64,000 nucleotides of DNA from Kuenenia sp039794105 (GCF_039794105.1 NZ_JBDIWA010000003.1:150787-214786), one strand, 5' to 3'. Positions 1-8,554 are shown, counted from the stretch's first letter. The notes: generated by a model not told the origin, from the sequence alone. Made by a program: numbers and translations.

Positions 1-217
1 CAGGGGCGGTGGAAAACCATTCTTCGTTATACGCTTCTTTCAGTTGTTTTTTCACATTCTCATCCCTAATCACAAAGAAACATACCGGTTGGCGGTTGGC
101 GGCGCTTGGCGCATTTCTTGCCGCCTCCAGTATTAGTCCCAGTTTTTCTTCAGGAACAGACTCTTTCTTATAAGAACGCACACTCCGTCTATCTTTCATA
201 ATATTGTATATATTCAT
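1..217 (-). CDS. Nitroreductase family protein, 3' end outside window
   Basis: Reading the minus strand from the ATG at 217 gives an open frame of 72 codons that runs off the left edge. It begins MNIYNIMKDRRSVRSYKKE and continues with EAARNAPSAANRQP. The RRSVRSY start and the APSAANRQP segment are the FMN-phosphate-binding signature of NAD(P)H-dependent nitroreductases. A clear ribosome binding site, AAGGGGATAG, lies just upstream of the ATG. The family binds FMN and reduces nitroaromatics, quinones or flavins in the cytoplasm; the substrate cannot be told from this fragment. It lies 11 bases downstream of the HAD phosphatase gene on the same strand, so the two may be cotranscribed. Confidence 0.85.
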   Translation of the reverse strand, partial: MNIYNIMKDRRSVRSYKKESVPEEKLGLILEAARNAPSAANRQPVCFFVIRDENVKKQLKEAYNEEWFSTAP

Positions 218-228
218 TTGCTATCCCC

Positions 229-879
229 TTAAAAAGTAACCATTTTCCACTTATTTGCACTGGCATACAACCAAAGCATAGGGCTTGCGTTTACCGCTAC
301 CGGGTATCCCACCATCCGCAAAAATTTTACATCCACATATGCATTGCCAAAACCATAGGAAGACGAAAGATCCAAACTATATTCTGAAACAAGGCGTTCA
401 ATAATCTTAACCTTCCCGCCGCAGTAAGAATGTATGCCGTCAATCTCACCGGTAATCCTGCCTTCATTATCAACGGCAAGTTTAGTACCTATCCCAATAT
501 CGGCATTGCAAACTTTTGTAAAGCATTCTACCATTGGACTCAGCGTGCCCGATAATAAAATGATCAGATATCCTTCATTTTTCAGTCTCTTTATTTCCTG
601 TAACGCATATTCCGAGATATAAGGCAATATTCGCTTATGAAAACATTCTTCTATATTGCCAATAATGTCTTCATAATCATTATCCCTTAGATAGTATTTA
701 TTCTTTCTGACAGACAGCCCTTTTAAACTGAGACCTTTCCGGAGAAAAGCTGCGGCAAAACGCAACAGACTCCTGAAATTTATTACCTTCTTTTCCAGAA
801 GATAATAAAATAAAACCCTTTCGGAGGAAATACCCTTAATTATTGTTCCGTCGATATCAAAAATAGCTGCTTTTCTCAC
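229..879 (-). CDS. HAD superfamily phosphatase (SerB-like, subclass IB)
   Basis: The protein has the HAD motif I FDIDGT, motif II LLSGT followed by LSPMVE, and motif III near GGKVKIIERL, then GFGNAYVDVKFL. This is the layout of HAD-IB phosphatases such as phosphoserine phosphatase and lipid-phosphate phosphatases. A small helical cap lies between motifs I and II. The first Asp of DIDGT is the expected nucleophile. The frame stays open upstream to a TTG at 1023, but that part only shadows the EamA gene in another frame. A GTG at 879, giving MRKAAIFDIDGT, restores the usual family start, though it lacks a strong ribosome binding site. The substrate is unknown. Confidence 0.8.
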   Translation of the reverse strand: MRKAAIFDIDGTIIKGISSERVLFYYLLEKKVINFRSLLRFAAAFLRKGLSLKGLSVRKNKYYLRDNDYEDIIGNIEECFHKRILPYISEYALQEIKRLKNEGYLIILLSGTLSPMVECFTKVCNADIGIGTKLAVDNEGRITGEIDGIHSYCGGKVKIIERLVSEYSLDLSSSYGFGNAYVDVKFLRMVGYPVAVNASPMLWLYASANKWKMVTF

Positions 880-938
880 GCGCAGGATTTTACTTATTGA
901 ATATGCTTCTTTCAATAAAAAAACTATAAGGGCGCTTT

Positions 939-1355
939 CTAGCGAAGCAACATCAGCCCCCCTAAAATTAACAACATACCCATAACTTTGGAAAAGGTAA
1001 CTTCCTCTCCCAAAAAAATACAACCAAAAAGAAAGGTAAACAATGGGGCGCTGCTGGTAATAGGAACAACTTTTGAAATTTCCCCAGTTTTAATTGCCTT
1101 AAAAAATATCACCTGTGCTATAAAACCCGCCAAAAGACCTGCAAGCACAAGGCAGCAAATGGACTTGATTCCCATCCTCCCGACGGCTGACAGATTTGAA
1201 GTAAACAACACAATAATAATAACGCCAATGAATACGCCCGAACTTCGCACTATATAAGCCGTCATAGGTTCAACCGAAGAAAGCCCTACCTTTTCCAAAA
1301 AAGCAACGGTACCCCAGAGAATAGCGGTAATAATTGCAAAATAATATGGCTCCAT
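939..1355 (-). CDS. EamA/DMT-family transporter, single-domain
   Basis: This 138-residue protein has about five hydrophobic helices (roughly residues 5-20, 33-52, 65-85, 95-113 and 120-138). The final segment, FLGEEVTFSKVMGMLLILGG, is characteristic of the EamA drug/metabolite transporter repeat. Most EamA transporters carry two such units; this one has only one, so it would work as a dimer, as proposed for other half-size DMT proteins. Likely role: export or exchange of a small metabolite across the cytoplasmic membrane. It lies just upstream of the HAD phosphatase on the same strand. Confidence 0.85.
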   Translation of the reverse strand: MEPYYFAIITAILWGTVAFLEKVGLSSVEPMTAYIVRSSGVFIGVIIIVLFTSNLSAVGRMGIKSICCLVLAGLLAGFIAQVIFFKAIKTGEISKVVPITSSAPLFTFLFGCIFLGEEVTFSKVMGMLLILGGLMLLR

Positions 1356-1395
1356 ATTGCCTTACCTCGAATAGTTGTTCTGAATTCTGAATAGT

Positions 1396-1468
1396 GTAGG
1401 GGCGAAGCATTTGCTATAGCTTGTCATAAATGCATTCATACCCAAACGGGCAAATGCTTCGCCCCTAC
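1396..1468. repeat. GTAGGGGCGAAG palindromic repeat, copy 1
   Basis: An inverted repeat with 19-base arms (GTAGGGGCGAAGCATTTGC and its complement) around a loop of about 35 bases. The same arms and a similar loop recur at about 35069-35135 and 60005-60077. It lies between the divergent EamA and ROK-kinase genes. Confidence 0.9.
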
Positions 1469-1534
1469 GTGCATTGTTTGCAGATTAAAACTTTATATGA
1501 TTCTTGTGAAACGGACAATGAAATTCTCCAGATA

Positions 1535-1632
1535 CAGTCGGCAGTTGGCAATCTACAGTCGGCAATCGGCAATCGGCAAATTGCAGATTGGGGATTGGGG
1601 ATTGGGGATTGGAGCATTCGGCAATCTACAGT
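1535..1632. repeat. Degenerate heptamer array 1
   Basis: Tandem seven-base units such as CGGCAAT, CTACAGT, TTGCAGA and TTGGGGA repeat with small changes over about 100 bases. Open frames through it are an artefact of the periodicity. The rest of 1356-1837 holds the palindrome above and AT-rich DNA with no further gene visible. Confidence 0.85.
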
Positions 1633-1837
1633 TATTTCCCGGCAAAATGAAGCTTTTATCCGCACCGCCAGGCACTTTTAACCCCGCATGATGCATGGTG
1701 TTGCGTCCTATTACGTTTCAGCCTGATAGCTTTATATGCCTTGATTTGCCGCAATACTTTTGTTACCATTTACCATTTCATAAAATTATTTATAAAATGA
1801 TTTTTTTTAAATCGTAAGCAGGGGTTTACCAATAAAG

Positions 1838-2806
1838 GTGCTGGATTTGTGCAAATATATCATCGGCGTGGACTTGGGCGGCACTAATTTAAAAGCCGGC
1901 ATTGTTGGGCGGGATGGCAACATTTTGCATCAGTTTTCAATAAAAACGAACGCCCATGCTGAATCACAGATAATTTCTCACCAAATATGTGAACTTATCG
2001 CCGGAATAATAAAAAGTGCCCGCATTGAGAAACCCGATATTCTTGGTATAGGGCTTGGTTCTCCGGGACTGATTGATAAAAAAGGCGAGACTATTTTGTT
2101 TTCACCTAATTTATCCAAATGGCGTGATATTCCCATTAAAAGAATTATATCCGATACATTTGGCTTGCCCTGTATCCTGGAAAATGATGCAAATGCAGCC
2201 GCCTGGGGAGAAAAATGGGTAGGGGCCGGGAAAGACGTCAGTTCATTGGTAATGTTAACGCTGGGTACGGGAATCGGTGGCGGTATTATACTGGATAATA
2301 AGTTGTGGCGGGGAATAAATAATACGGCCGGAGAAATAGGCCATATGTCGATACAAGCAGACGGCCCTCTGTGTAATTGCGGCAATTATGGATGTATTGA
2401 GGTGTATGCATCCGCGCCTGGCATGGTAAGACGATTCAGGGAGTTATTGGAAAGCGGCAAGGCTTCATTATTAAAAAAGGATGAGGAAATTACCGCTAAG
2501 AGGATCAATGAAGCTGCCGTACAGGGAGATGGTGCATCGTTGAGTATTATTGAAGAAACGGGGCGCTATCTCGGCATTGCTATCGTTAATATCATACACA
2601 TATTGAATCCCGGGGCTGTTGTATTGTCAGGGGGCCTGATTGGTTCCGGAGAATTGTTAATGCGTCCGGTTAAACGGACAATAGAAGAAAGGGTTTTAAA
2701 GGCATCATATAAGGATACGAAAATACTATTTTCACAACTTGGTACTGATGCGGGAATAATAGGAGCTGCCGGATGTCTACTGAAAGAATTAGAAATTTCT
2801 GCATAA
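1838..2806 (+). CDS. glk: ROK-family glucokinase
   Basis: A 322-residue cytoplasmic sugar kinase of the ROK family. The ATP-binding DLGGT is at residues 12-16, the catalytic Asp is in ENDAN (D117), GTGIGGG lies around 143-149, and the ROK zinc site is formed by H169 of GEIGH and the cysteines in CNCGNYGC (179-186). These features match bacterial ROK glucokinases, which phosphorylate glucose to glucose 6-phosphate with ATP. Related hexoses cannot be excluded. The start is a GTG at 1838 with a weak GGGG-type site upstream; a TTG a few codons later is an alternative. The 3' end overlaps the start of lepA by 34 bases, which suggests coupled translation. Confidence 0.85.
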   Translation: MLDLCKYIIGVDLGGTNLKAGIVGRDGNILHQFSIKTNAHAESQIISHQICELIAGIIKSARIEKPDILGIGLGSPGLIDKKGETILFSPNLSKWRDIPIKRIISDTFGLPCILENDANAAAWGEKWVGAGKDVSSLVMLTLGTGIGGGIILDNKLWRGINNTAGEIGHMSIQADGPLCNCGNYGCIEVYASAPGMVRRFRELLESGKASLLKKDEEITAKRINEAAVQGDGASLSIIEETGRYLGIAIVNIIHILNPGAVVLSGGLIGSGELLMRPVKRTIEERVLKASYKDTKILFSQLGTDAGIIGAAGCLLKELEISA

Positions 2807-4575
2807 TTGCACATATCGATCACGGAAAGTCAACCCTGGCAGACCGCCTTCTGGAAAGGACGCAGGCTATATCGACGAGAGAATTCCGGAATCAGATGCT
2901 TGATGATATGGATTTAGAACGCGAACGCGGCATTACCATAAAGGCAAGTGCGGTGGCATTGACGCTCAGGCGCGGGGAAACAGAGTATAATTTAAACCTC
3001 ATCGATACCCCGGGCCATGTTGATTTTAGCTATGAAGTATCGAGGAGTCTGGGTTCCTGTGAAGGGGCTTTGCTGCTGGTGGACGCCTCGCAAGGTGTGG
3101 AGGCGCAGACTGTCGCCAATGCCTACCTTGCAATGGAGCATGATCTGGTAATTATCCCCGTGGTAAGTAAAATTGATTTGCCGTCGTCACGCCCTTATGA
3201 GGTATTAGCCGAAATGGAAAAGACCCTGGGCATTAGCGCTGAAGAGGCGTTAATGGTGAGCGCAAAGAGCGGAGAAGGCGTTGATCAGATTTTTGACGCT
3301 ATTATTAAATATATCCCACCGCCAAAAGGCGATCCCAATGGGCCGCTGCGGGCGTTAATTTTCGATTCGGAGTATGATGCGTACAGGGGCGTCATTATTT
3401 ACCTGCGTGTCTTTGACGGATCGTTAAAAGTGGGCGATGAAATATTCATGATAAAAACACGGCGTTCGTTTAAGGTGGAAGAGGTCGGCGTCTTTAAACC
3501 AAAAATGACGCCCAAAAACGGACTTTTTACCGGTGAAGTAGGATATTGCATCGCCAATATCAAGTCCATTCGCGATGTTAAAGTAGGCGATACTGTCACC
3601 TTAAACAAGGAAAAAGCGGAAAAACCATTAACCGGCTACCGGCAGCCAATACCAATGGTCTATTGCGGCATCTATCCTGTGGACAATGCCGATTTTAAAG
3701 TGCTTCGTGAGGCGCTGGAACGTTTAAGCCTGAACGATTCTTCTTTCAGTTTTATCCCTGAAACTTCCCAGGCGTTGGGATTCGGCTTCCGGTGCGGATT
3801 TCTCGGGCTTTTACATATGGATATAGTGCAGGAACGTCTGGAACGGGAAAGCCATATCAATATAGTACAGACGGCGCCTAACGTAACATATGAAATTTTA
3901 AAAACAAACAAAGAAGTAATCAGAGTCGATAATCCCGAAAGTGTTCCACCTGTAAATGAAATAGAAGAATTTCGGGAACCAATGGTGCGTGCCAGTTTTG
4001 TCTTGCCTACAGAATATTTAGGAGCTATCATGCAACTTGCTGAAGCAAGAAGGGGCAGATACAAAAGCACTGAATATTTAAGCGAAAAACGTGCGATTCT
4101 TGTATACGAATTGCCCTTAGCGGAAATCATTTTTGATTTCTTTGATAAAATGAAATCGGCATCAAGAGGCTATGGAACATTGGATTACGATTTAATAGGA
4201 TACGAACCTACCGACCTTGTAAAATTAGATATCCTCGTTGGCGGGAAAAGGGTAGACGCCCTTTCAACCATAGTACACAAAAAGGATGCAGAGGTCAGAG
4301 GAAGAAAACAGGTGAAGAAGTTAAAAAAAGAGATTTCCAGACACCTGTTTGAAGTGGTTTTGCAGGCGGCTATCGGGAGCAGGGTAATTGCCAGGGAGAC
4401 CATTAAACCTATTGCTAAAAATGTTACGGCCAAATGTTACGGCGGAGATATTACGAGAAAAAGGAAACTTCTGGAAAAACAGAAAGAAGGGAAAAAACGT
4501 ATGAAATCGGTGGGAAACGTGGAAATACCCCAGAAAGCATTCTTGTCCGTACTGTCGATTGATGATGATGAATAA
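2773..4575 (+). CDS. lepA: Elongation factor 4 (back-translocating GTPase)
   Basis: A full-length LepA/EF4 of 600 residues. The GTPase G1 motif AHIDHGKST is at 13-21, G3 is DTPGH, and G4 is SKID, a common variant of NKID. Domains II, III and V follow as in EF-G. The LepA-specific C-terminal domain ends with KCYGGDITRKRKLLEKQKEG and then a conserved KAFLSVL. The family acts on ribosomes and affects translation under ionic or temperature stress. The ATG at 2773 gives the standard MSTERIRNFCIIAHIDHG start inside the end of the ROK gene. Its own 3' end touches the signal peptidase gene, so the three form one operon. Confidence 0.97.
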   Translation: MSTERIRNFCIIAHIDHGKSTLADRLLERTQAISTREFRNQMLDDMDLERERGITIKASAVALTLRRGETEYNLNLIDTPGHVDFSYEVSRSLGSCEGALLLVDASQGVEAQTVANAYLAMEHDLVIIPVVSKIDLPSSRPYEVLAEMEKTLGISAEEALMVSAKSGEGVDQIFDAIIKYIPPPKGDPNGPLRALIFDSEYDAYRGVIIYLRVFDGSLKVGDEIFMIKTRRSFKVEEVGVFKPKMTPKNGLFTGEVGYCIANIKSIRDVKVGDTVTLNKEKAEKPLTGYRQPIPMVYCGIYPVDNADFKVLREALERLSLNDSSFSFIPETSQALGFGFRCGFLGLLHMDIVQERLERESHINIVQTAPNVTYEILKTNKEVIRVDNPESVPPVNEIEEFREPMVRASFVLPTEYLGAIMQLAEARRGRYKSTEYLSEKRAILVYELPLAEIIFDFFDKMKSASRGYGTLDYDLIGYEPTDLVKLDILVGGKRVDALSTIVHKKDAEVRGRKQVKKLKKEISRHLFEVVLQAAIGSRVIARETIKPIAKNVTAKCYGGDITRKRKLLEKQKEGKKRMKSVGNVEIPQKAFLSVLSIDDDE

Positions 4576-6094
4576 AAAAGGGTGGTTTGTGTTCAAAAAT
4601 AAGGAAAACACTAAAAAGACAGATTTACCGGAAAAAAAGAAAAAGCGCAAACATAAGTTACGCGAAAATATAGAATCAATAGCTATAGCGGTGGCATTAG
4701 CATTCGCTATCCGTTATTTTGTAGTAGAAGCATTTAAAATTCCGACAGGATCGATGGCGCCTACTCTGTTGGGCGTGCATAAGGACGTCAGTTGCCCTAA
4801 CTGCAACTGGAGTTTCTATGCCGACCGCCAAAGCGAGACCGCTACCTGCCCCAATTGCCAATTTGAAATAAATACCTCTCTTTACTGCACTGCATGCAAT
4901 GGCAAGATCCGATATAACTGGCCCCCCTGGCTATGGAGAAAAGGCACATGCTCCGCTTGCCAAACAAAAATAGCATGGAAGGACTTGTCAAACCGGGTTA
5001 CGCATGGCGGCAACAGAATACTGGTAAATAAATTCTGGTATACATTTACCAAACCGAAACGCTGGGACGTCATGGTCTTTGTCTATCCGTTCTATGATAT
5101 AAAATGTAAAAGCTGTTCGGTTCTGATACCTGATGTAAAATGGCGTGACAGTTTATCCTGTCCGCGGTGCGGTTCTACAAAATTTTCAAAAAAGAAGAAG
5201 AATTATATTAAACGGCTGATTGGATTGCCGGGTGAAAAGCTGCAGATCGTAAATGGTGATATTTATATAAACGACAAAATACAAAGAAAACCTGAAAAAG
5301 CACAGAATGCGTTATGGATGCCTGTTTATAACGGTAATTACACCATACATGAGGAAGTGGTCCCTACCTGGATAATAGACAATGAATTTTGGAATGTCAG
5401 TGAGAAATCACTGTCATTGAATAATCTGAATAAAGATAATTCCGGGACTTCACTGGTTACTTTTGGACAACAAATATCCGACCAAAACGGTTACAATAAC
5501 CGTTCCGGAGAGAATGAAATGGGAGACGTCAAAATAAGCCTTGACGTTACTCCGGCAAAAGGCTCGCATCGATTGGAATTTGTTCTTGAAAAAAATGAAG
5601 AGGTCTTTTCCGCCAGTATTCCCATCGAAGATATCACAAACAAGTGTACTCTTTCGAGGTCAAATAATGTTGTAGTGGAAAAAGATTTTCATTTAACCGC
5701 CGACCAGACACATAAGATAGAATTTTCCAATGTAGATCATATCGTATCACTTAAGGTAAATGACGTTAATGTATTTTCATTCGACTATGATAACGGGAGT
5801 ATCCCCGCGTTCCGCCCATTTGACTCAAGCAGGGTGCGTTTTGGCGGAACGAACGCAAAGGTGAAGTATGATAATATTCAAATATATCACGACATTTACT
5901 ATACAAGCCTTTCGGGAGATACCTATGGCACTTTCCAGCCAATTCAACTGAAGGAAAAAGATTATTTTGTATTAGGGGACAATAGCAGGAACAGTAACGA
6001 TAGCCGCGTGTGGAAGTTTGTTCCAGAAAAGAATGTTGTAGGGAAGGCATTTTTTGTATTCTGGCCATTAGAAAACATCAACTTTATTAAATAA
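4562..6094 (+). CDS. lepB: Signal peptidase I with zinc-ribbon and jelly-roll-like insertions
   Basis: The core is signal peptidase I: an N-terminal membrane helix (about 40-57), the catalytic serine in IPTGSMAPTL (about S65), the general-base lysine in YIKRLIGLPGE (about K218) and the C-terminal box GDNSRNSNDSRVW. It should cleave signal peptides on the outer face of the cytoplasmic membrane. At about 510 residues it is much longer than usual. Between the serine and lysine boxes are several CxxC pairs (CPNC, CPNC, CTAC, CSAC, CKSC, CPRC) that look like zinc ribbons. Between the lysine box and the last box lies a beta-rich stretch of about 180 residues that resembles a concanavalin-like fold. 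The start is uncertain: three ATG codons follow a TTG at 4559, and a GTG at 4589 is also possible. Confidence 0.9.
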   Translation: MMMNKKGWFVFKNKENTKKTDLPEKKKKRKHKLRENIESIAIAVALAFAIRYFVVEAFKIPTGSMAPTLLGVHKDVSCPNCNWSFYADRQSETATCPNCQFEINTSLYCTACNGKIRYNWPPWLWRKGTCSACQTKIAWKDLSNRVTHGGNRILVNKFWYTFTKPKRWDVMVFVYPFYDIKCKSCSVLIPDVKWRDSLSCPRCGSTKFSKKKKNYIKRLIGLPGEKLQIVNGDIYINDKIQRKPEKAQNALWMPVYNGNYTIHEEVVPTWIIDNEFWNVSEKSLSLNNLNKDNSGTSLVTFGQQISDQNGYNNRSGENEMGDVKISLDVTPAKGSHRLEFVLEKNEEVFSASIPIEDITNKCTLSRSNNVVVEKDFHLTADQTHKIEFSNVDHIVSLKVNDVNVFSFDYDNGSIPAFRPFDSSRVRFGGTNAKVKYDNIQIYHDIYYTSLSGDTYGTFQPIQLKEKDYFVLGDNSRNSNDSRVWKFVPEKNVVGKAFFVFWPLENINFIK

Positions 6095-6096
6095 AT

Positions 6097-6915
6097 ATGA
6101 ACTTACTCCGAACAGAAGGGTTAACAAAATCTTTCGGTAAACGCACTGTTGTAAACAATGTCAGTTTCGAAATAAACAGAGGCGAAATAGTCGGATTGCT
6201 TGGTCAAAACGGGGCAGGGAAAAGCACCTCTTTCAATATGGTTATTGGAATTATTCGACCGGATAGCGGAAGGGTAATTTTTCAAGATGAAGACGTTACC
6301 CATATGCCGATATATTTACGGGCGCGTAAAGGCATGGGATACTTATGCCAGGAACCGTCTGTTTTCCAGCGTTTAACGGTGGAAGAAAACATTCTGGCTA
6401 TCCTGGAAACCCATAGATACAATTCTCATGAAAAATACAAATTACTTGTCGATCTGCTTGCCGAATTCAATTTGAAATCGCTTTCAAAACATAAGGCATT
6501 TACCCTTTCCGGCGGAGAAAGAAGGCGTCTTGAAATTGCGCGGGCGCTTGCAAGCTCTCCTTCCATGATTTTGCTGGACGAACCCTTCACCGGTGTGGAT
6601 CCTATTGCGGTAAATGAGGTGCAGGAAATCGTTTTAAAACTCAGAGATAAGGGAATCGGCATCCTTATTACCGACCACAATGTCCGGGAGGCGCTGAGCA
6701 TTACCTCTCATTCATATATCATCAGCGAAGGCGAGGTTGTTGCAAAAGGCACAACACAGGAAATATTAAATAATCCGGTCGCGCGCCAGTCTTATCTCGG
6801 TGATAATTTCCCAAACAGTGAACACCGGTTAGCCGATTTTGATTATCAGCACAGGAAAATATCAACAGATAAAAAGAAAAAACCCATTGTTCGAAAAGAT
6901 GCCATTACAAAATAG
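6097..6915 (+). CDS. lptB: LPS export ABC transporter ATPase LptB
   Basis: A 272-residue ABC ATPase. Walker A GQNGAGKST is at 36-44, the signature LSGGE at 137-141, Walker B MILLDE at 157-162, and a switch histidine sits in ITDHNVREAL. Segments such as GYLCQEPSVF and LTVEENILA are typical of LptB, which powers lipopolysaccharide movement from the inner to the outer membrane with LptFG. It starts two bases after the signal peptidase gene and is probably cotranscribed. A lysine-rich tail after about residue 240 is longer than in E. coli LptB. No lptF, lptG, lptC or lptA is seen in the window. Confidence 0.92.
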   Translation: MNLLRTEGLTKSFGKRTVVNNVSFEINRGEIVGLLGQNGAGKSTSFNMVIGIIRPDSGRVIFQDEDVTHMPIYLRARKGMGYLCQEPSVFQRLTVEENILAILETHRYNSHEKYKLLVDLLAEFNLKSLSKHKAFTLSGGERRRLEIARALASSPSMILLDEPFTGVDPIAVNEVQEIVLKLRDKGIGILITDHNVREALSITSHSYIISEGEVVAKGTTQEILNNPVARQSYLGDNFPNSEHRLADFDYQHRKISTDKKKKPIVRKDAITK

Positions 6916-6924
6916 TGCCTTAAG

Positions 6925-6969
6925 CAGTAGGCAATCCTACAGTCTACAATCTTCGGCAATCGGCAGTTA
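6925..6969. repeat. Degenerate heptamer array 2
   Basis: A short run of seven-base units (CAGTAGG, CAATCCT, ACAGTCT, CGGCAAT and similar) directly after the lptB stop codon, of the same family as the array at 1535-1632. Confidence 0.75.
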
Positions 6970-6990
6970 ACGAAGGACTAAGGACTCCTG

Positions 6991-7291
6991 GCGGGTTCGG
7001 GTTTGCAAACCAATGTCATTAAGTTAAGCGACCGGCCGCAAAAGTCCCCCTTAGAAAAGGGGGATAAAGGGGGTTGTTTTTGATCAAATATCCTTAACTT
7101 AATGACATTGGTTTGCAACCTGGACCCATGAGTTTATATGGATAATGGAGCCATGTACTGCGATAAAATTCCAATGCCCAAATCACAAAATCCCTGTTTG
7201 GCATCTGGAATTTATTTGTCAATCGTTATGCCAATAGAAGGCGGGATTGAAAGTATAAAACGTTTGGTTCAGGTTACAAACCTGAACCCGC
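6991..7291. mobile_element. About 300-bp MITE-like element, copy 1
   Basis: The segment is bounded by GCGGGTTCGGGTTTGC on the left and the complementary CCTGAACCCGC on the right. Inside, CCAATGTCATTAAGTTAAG at 7010-7028 is repeated inverted at 7093-7111 and encloses a CCCCCTTAGAAAAGGGGG hairpin. A second copy lies in the opposite orientation at 25486-25763 and matches along its whole length with substitutions. It has no coding capacity. The element fills most of the gap between lptB and the lipoprotein gene. I see no other feature in 6916-7331 apart from the heptamer array. Confidence 0.8.
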
Positions 7292-7331
7292 GAAGTTAAC
7301 CAATGACTAATGACCAGTATGTTGCCTTAAT

Positions 7332-8078
7332 ATGAATAGCATAAAAAGTTATTTACGTAACATTTATATCATCTTTCTCTCAGCCGTGTATGCATTGTTT
7401 TTTCTGGGTGGGTGCGCCACTCAACAAGAGAAAACGGAAATTCCCTTGCTTAAAGAAAAGCCGGTGGCTTCTGAAGAACCACAAAAGGCGATGACTACCT
7501 ATACGATTATGAAAGGGGACACGTTGTGGCGTATTTCAAAAAATTACGGCGTGTCGGTCGAGTCAATTGTGGCGGCAAATCAAATAAAAGATATACGGGA
7601 TTTAAAGATAGGACAGAAAATTACTATTCCCTCGAACAATCTTTCCTATAAGTCATATAGCAACCCAACAGTAAGCGCCATGCCGTCTCAAAACCGCGTT
7701 TCTTCAAAAGGTTTTATCTGGCCCGTAAAAGGGGATATCGTATCGCATTTTAACCAAACAAGAAACGGCAGAAAGTTTATGGGTATAAGTATACAAACCC
7801 ATCCAGGACAAGAAATCGTTGCGGCAAAAAAAGGAACGGTAGAAGCGGTTTCCGGTTCGGACAATAATTTTTATGTGGTCGTAATCAAACATGATGGGGA
7901 AGTAAGAACTTTATATGGCGCCCATTGTATACCAGTTGTCGGGGAAGGAAACTATGTTGGACAAGGGCAGACAATTGCCACTTTTGACCCCCTCACGAAG
8001 GAAAGCAGCACAAAAGAAATTCACTTTAAAATATATGTAAAAGATACACCTGTTAACCCTGTTTCTTATTTACCTTAA
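7332..8078 (+). CDS. LysM-peptidase M23-like lipoprotein (NlpD/EnvC-like)
   Basis: A 248-residue lipoprotein with a signal peptide ending in the lipobox LGGC (C28), a LysM domain at about 56-100 (MKGDTLWRISKNYGV) and a C-terminal M23 fold at about 130-245 ending in IHFKIYV. LysM binds peptidoglycan. In active M23 enzymes the first metal motif is an H-x-G-x-D pattern; here the equivalent part reads KFMGISI, without the His or Asp. The domain is therefore probably not a hydrolase and may, like NlpD and EnvC, activate amidases at the division site. That role is an inference. Confidence 0.85.
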   Translation: MNSIKSYLRNIYIIFLSAVYALFFLGGCATQQEKTEIPLLKEKPVASEEPQKAMTTYTIMKGDTLWRISKNYGVSVESIVAANQIKDIRDLKIGQKITIPSNNLSYKSYSNPTVSAMPSQNRVSSKGFIWPVKGDIVSHFNQTRNGRKFMGISIQTHPGQEIVAAKKGTVEAVSGSDNNFYVVVIKHDGEVRTLYGAHCIPVVGEGNYVGQGQTIATFDPLTKESSTKEIHFKIYVKDTPVNPVSYLP

Positions 8079-8094
8079 TGATGGAGAAAGCTAT

Positions 8095-8313
8095 ATGCCC
8101 GTATATGAATTTAAATGCAACAAATGCAACATAACATTTGAGGAATATTTTAAAAGCGCCTCTGAACAAAAAACGCTGTTTTGCCCTTCCTGCCGAAGCG
8201 AACAAGTTGAAAAAATATTTTCCGTTTTCGGCGCCTCAGGGACAGGCAATGGCAATCCTGCCCCCGCAGGAAACAAGGCGGGCGGAGGTTGTGGTTGTTG
8301 TGCAATGGGCTAA
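8095..8313 (+). CDS. FmdB-family zinc-ribbon protein
   Basis: A 72-residue protein starting MPVYEFKCNKC, with Cys pairs at C8/C11 and C30/C33. These form the single zinc ribbon of the FmdB family, here followed by a Gly-rich tail ending GGGCGCCAMG. Members are small cytoplasmic proteins with poorly defined, possibly regulatory, roles. It starts 16 bases after the lipoprotein gene, with GGAG upstream, so the two probably share a transcript. The extra cysteines in the tail occur in several relatives and could bind metal. Confidence 0.9.
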   Translation: MPVYEFKCNKCNITFEEYFKSASEQKTLFCPSCRSEQVEKIFSVFGASGTGNGNPAPAGNKAGGGCGCCAMG

Positions 8314-8361
8314 TGAGCCTTTTCCGGCGCTTCGCCACTGCATCTGTTTGATAATGTTAAT

Positions 8362-8447
8362 GTAGAGACGCATTGCATGCGTCTCTTTGTTTTGTAAACA
8401 TTTTCATTACGCATAGCAGTTTCCAGACGCATGCAATGCGTCTCTAC
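8362..8447. repeat. GTAGAGACGCAT nested palindrome
   Basis: Two hairpins of AGAGACGCATTGCATGCGTC type face each other across about 30 bases, with GTAGAG at the left end and CTCTAC at the right. The first hairpin is followed by TTTGTTTTG and could act as a terminator for the operon ending with the FmdB gene. A half copy (GCAATGCGTCTCTAC) occurs near 10034-10048. Confidence 0.75.
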
Positions 8448-8463
8448 AAAATATCGAAAATTC

Positions 8464-8554
8464 CTAAGCTGGCATAGCCGGAACCAAACAAGCACGAGAT
8501 AAGAAATACGAAATACGAAAAAGGAACCACAGATTACACAGATTGCACAGATTA
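8464..8554 (-). repeat. Composite intergenic repeat, copy 1 (reverse)
   Basis: This segment reads CTAAGCTGGCATAGCCGGAA, then ATACGAAATACGAAA, then CCACAGATTACACAGATT. The same three blocks in the same order occur in the opposite orientation at 28021-28089 and 51142-51231, with a partial copy at 45612-45648. The gap 8314-8680 holds only this repeat, the palindrome before it and AT-rich leader DNA. Confidence 0.75.

Noticed and set aside
880..1023. Longer N-terminus of the HAD phosphatase from a TTG at 1023
   Set aside because: It overlaps the EamA gene by 85 bases and has no HAD-family sequence; a start near 879 fits better.
1430..1691. Several open frames through the heptamer array
   Set aside because: They arise from a seven-base periodicity without stops, lack family similarity and lie on both strands.
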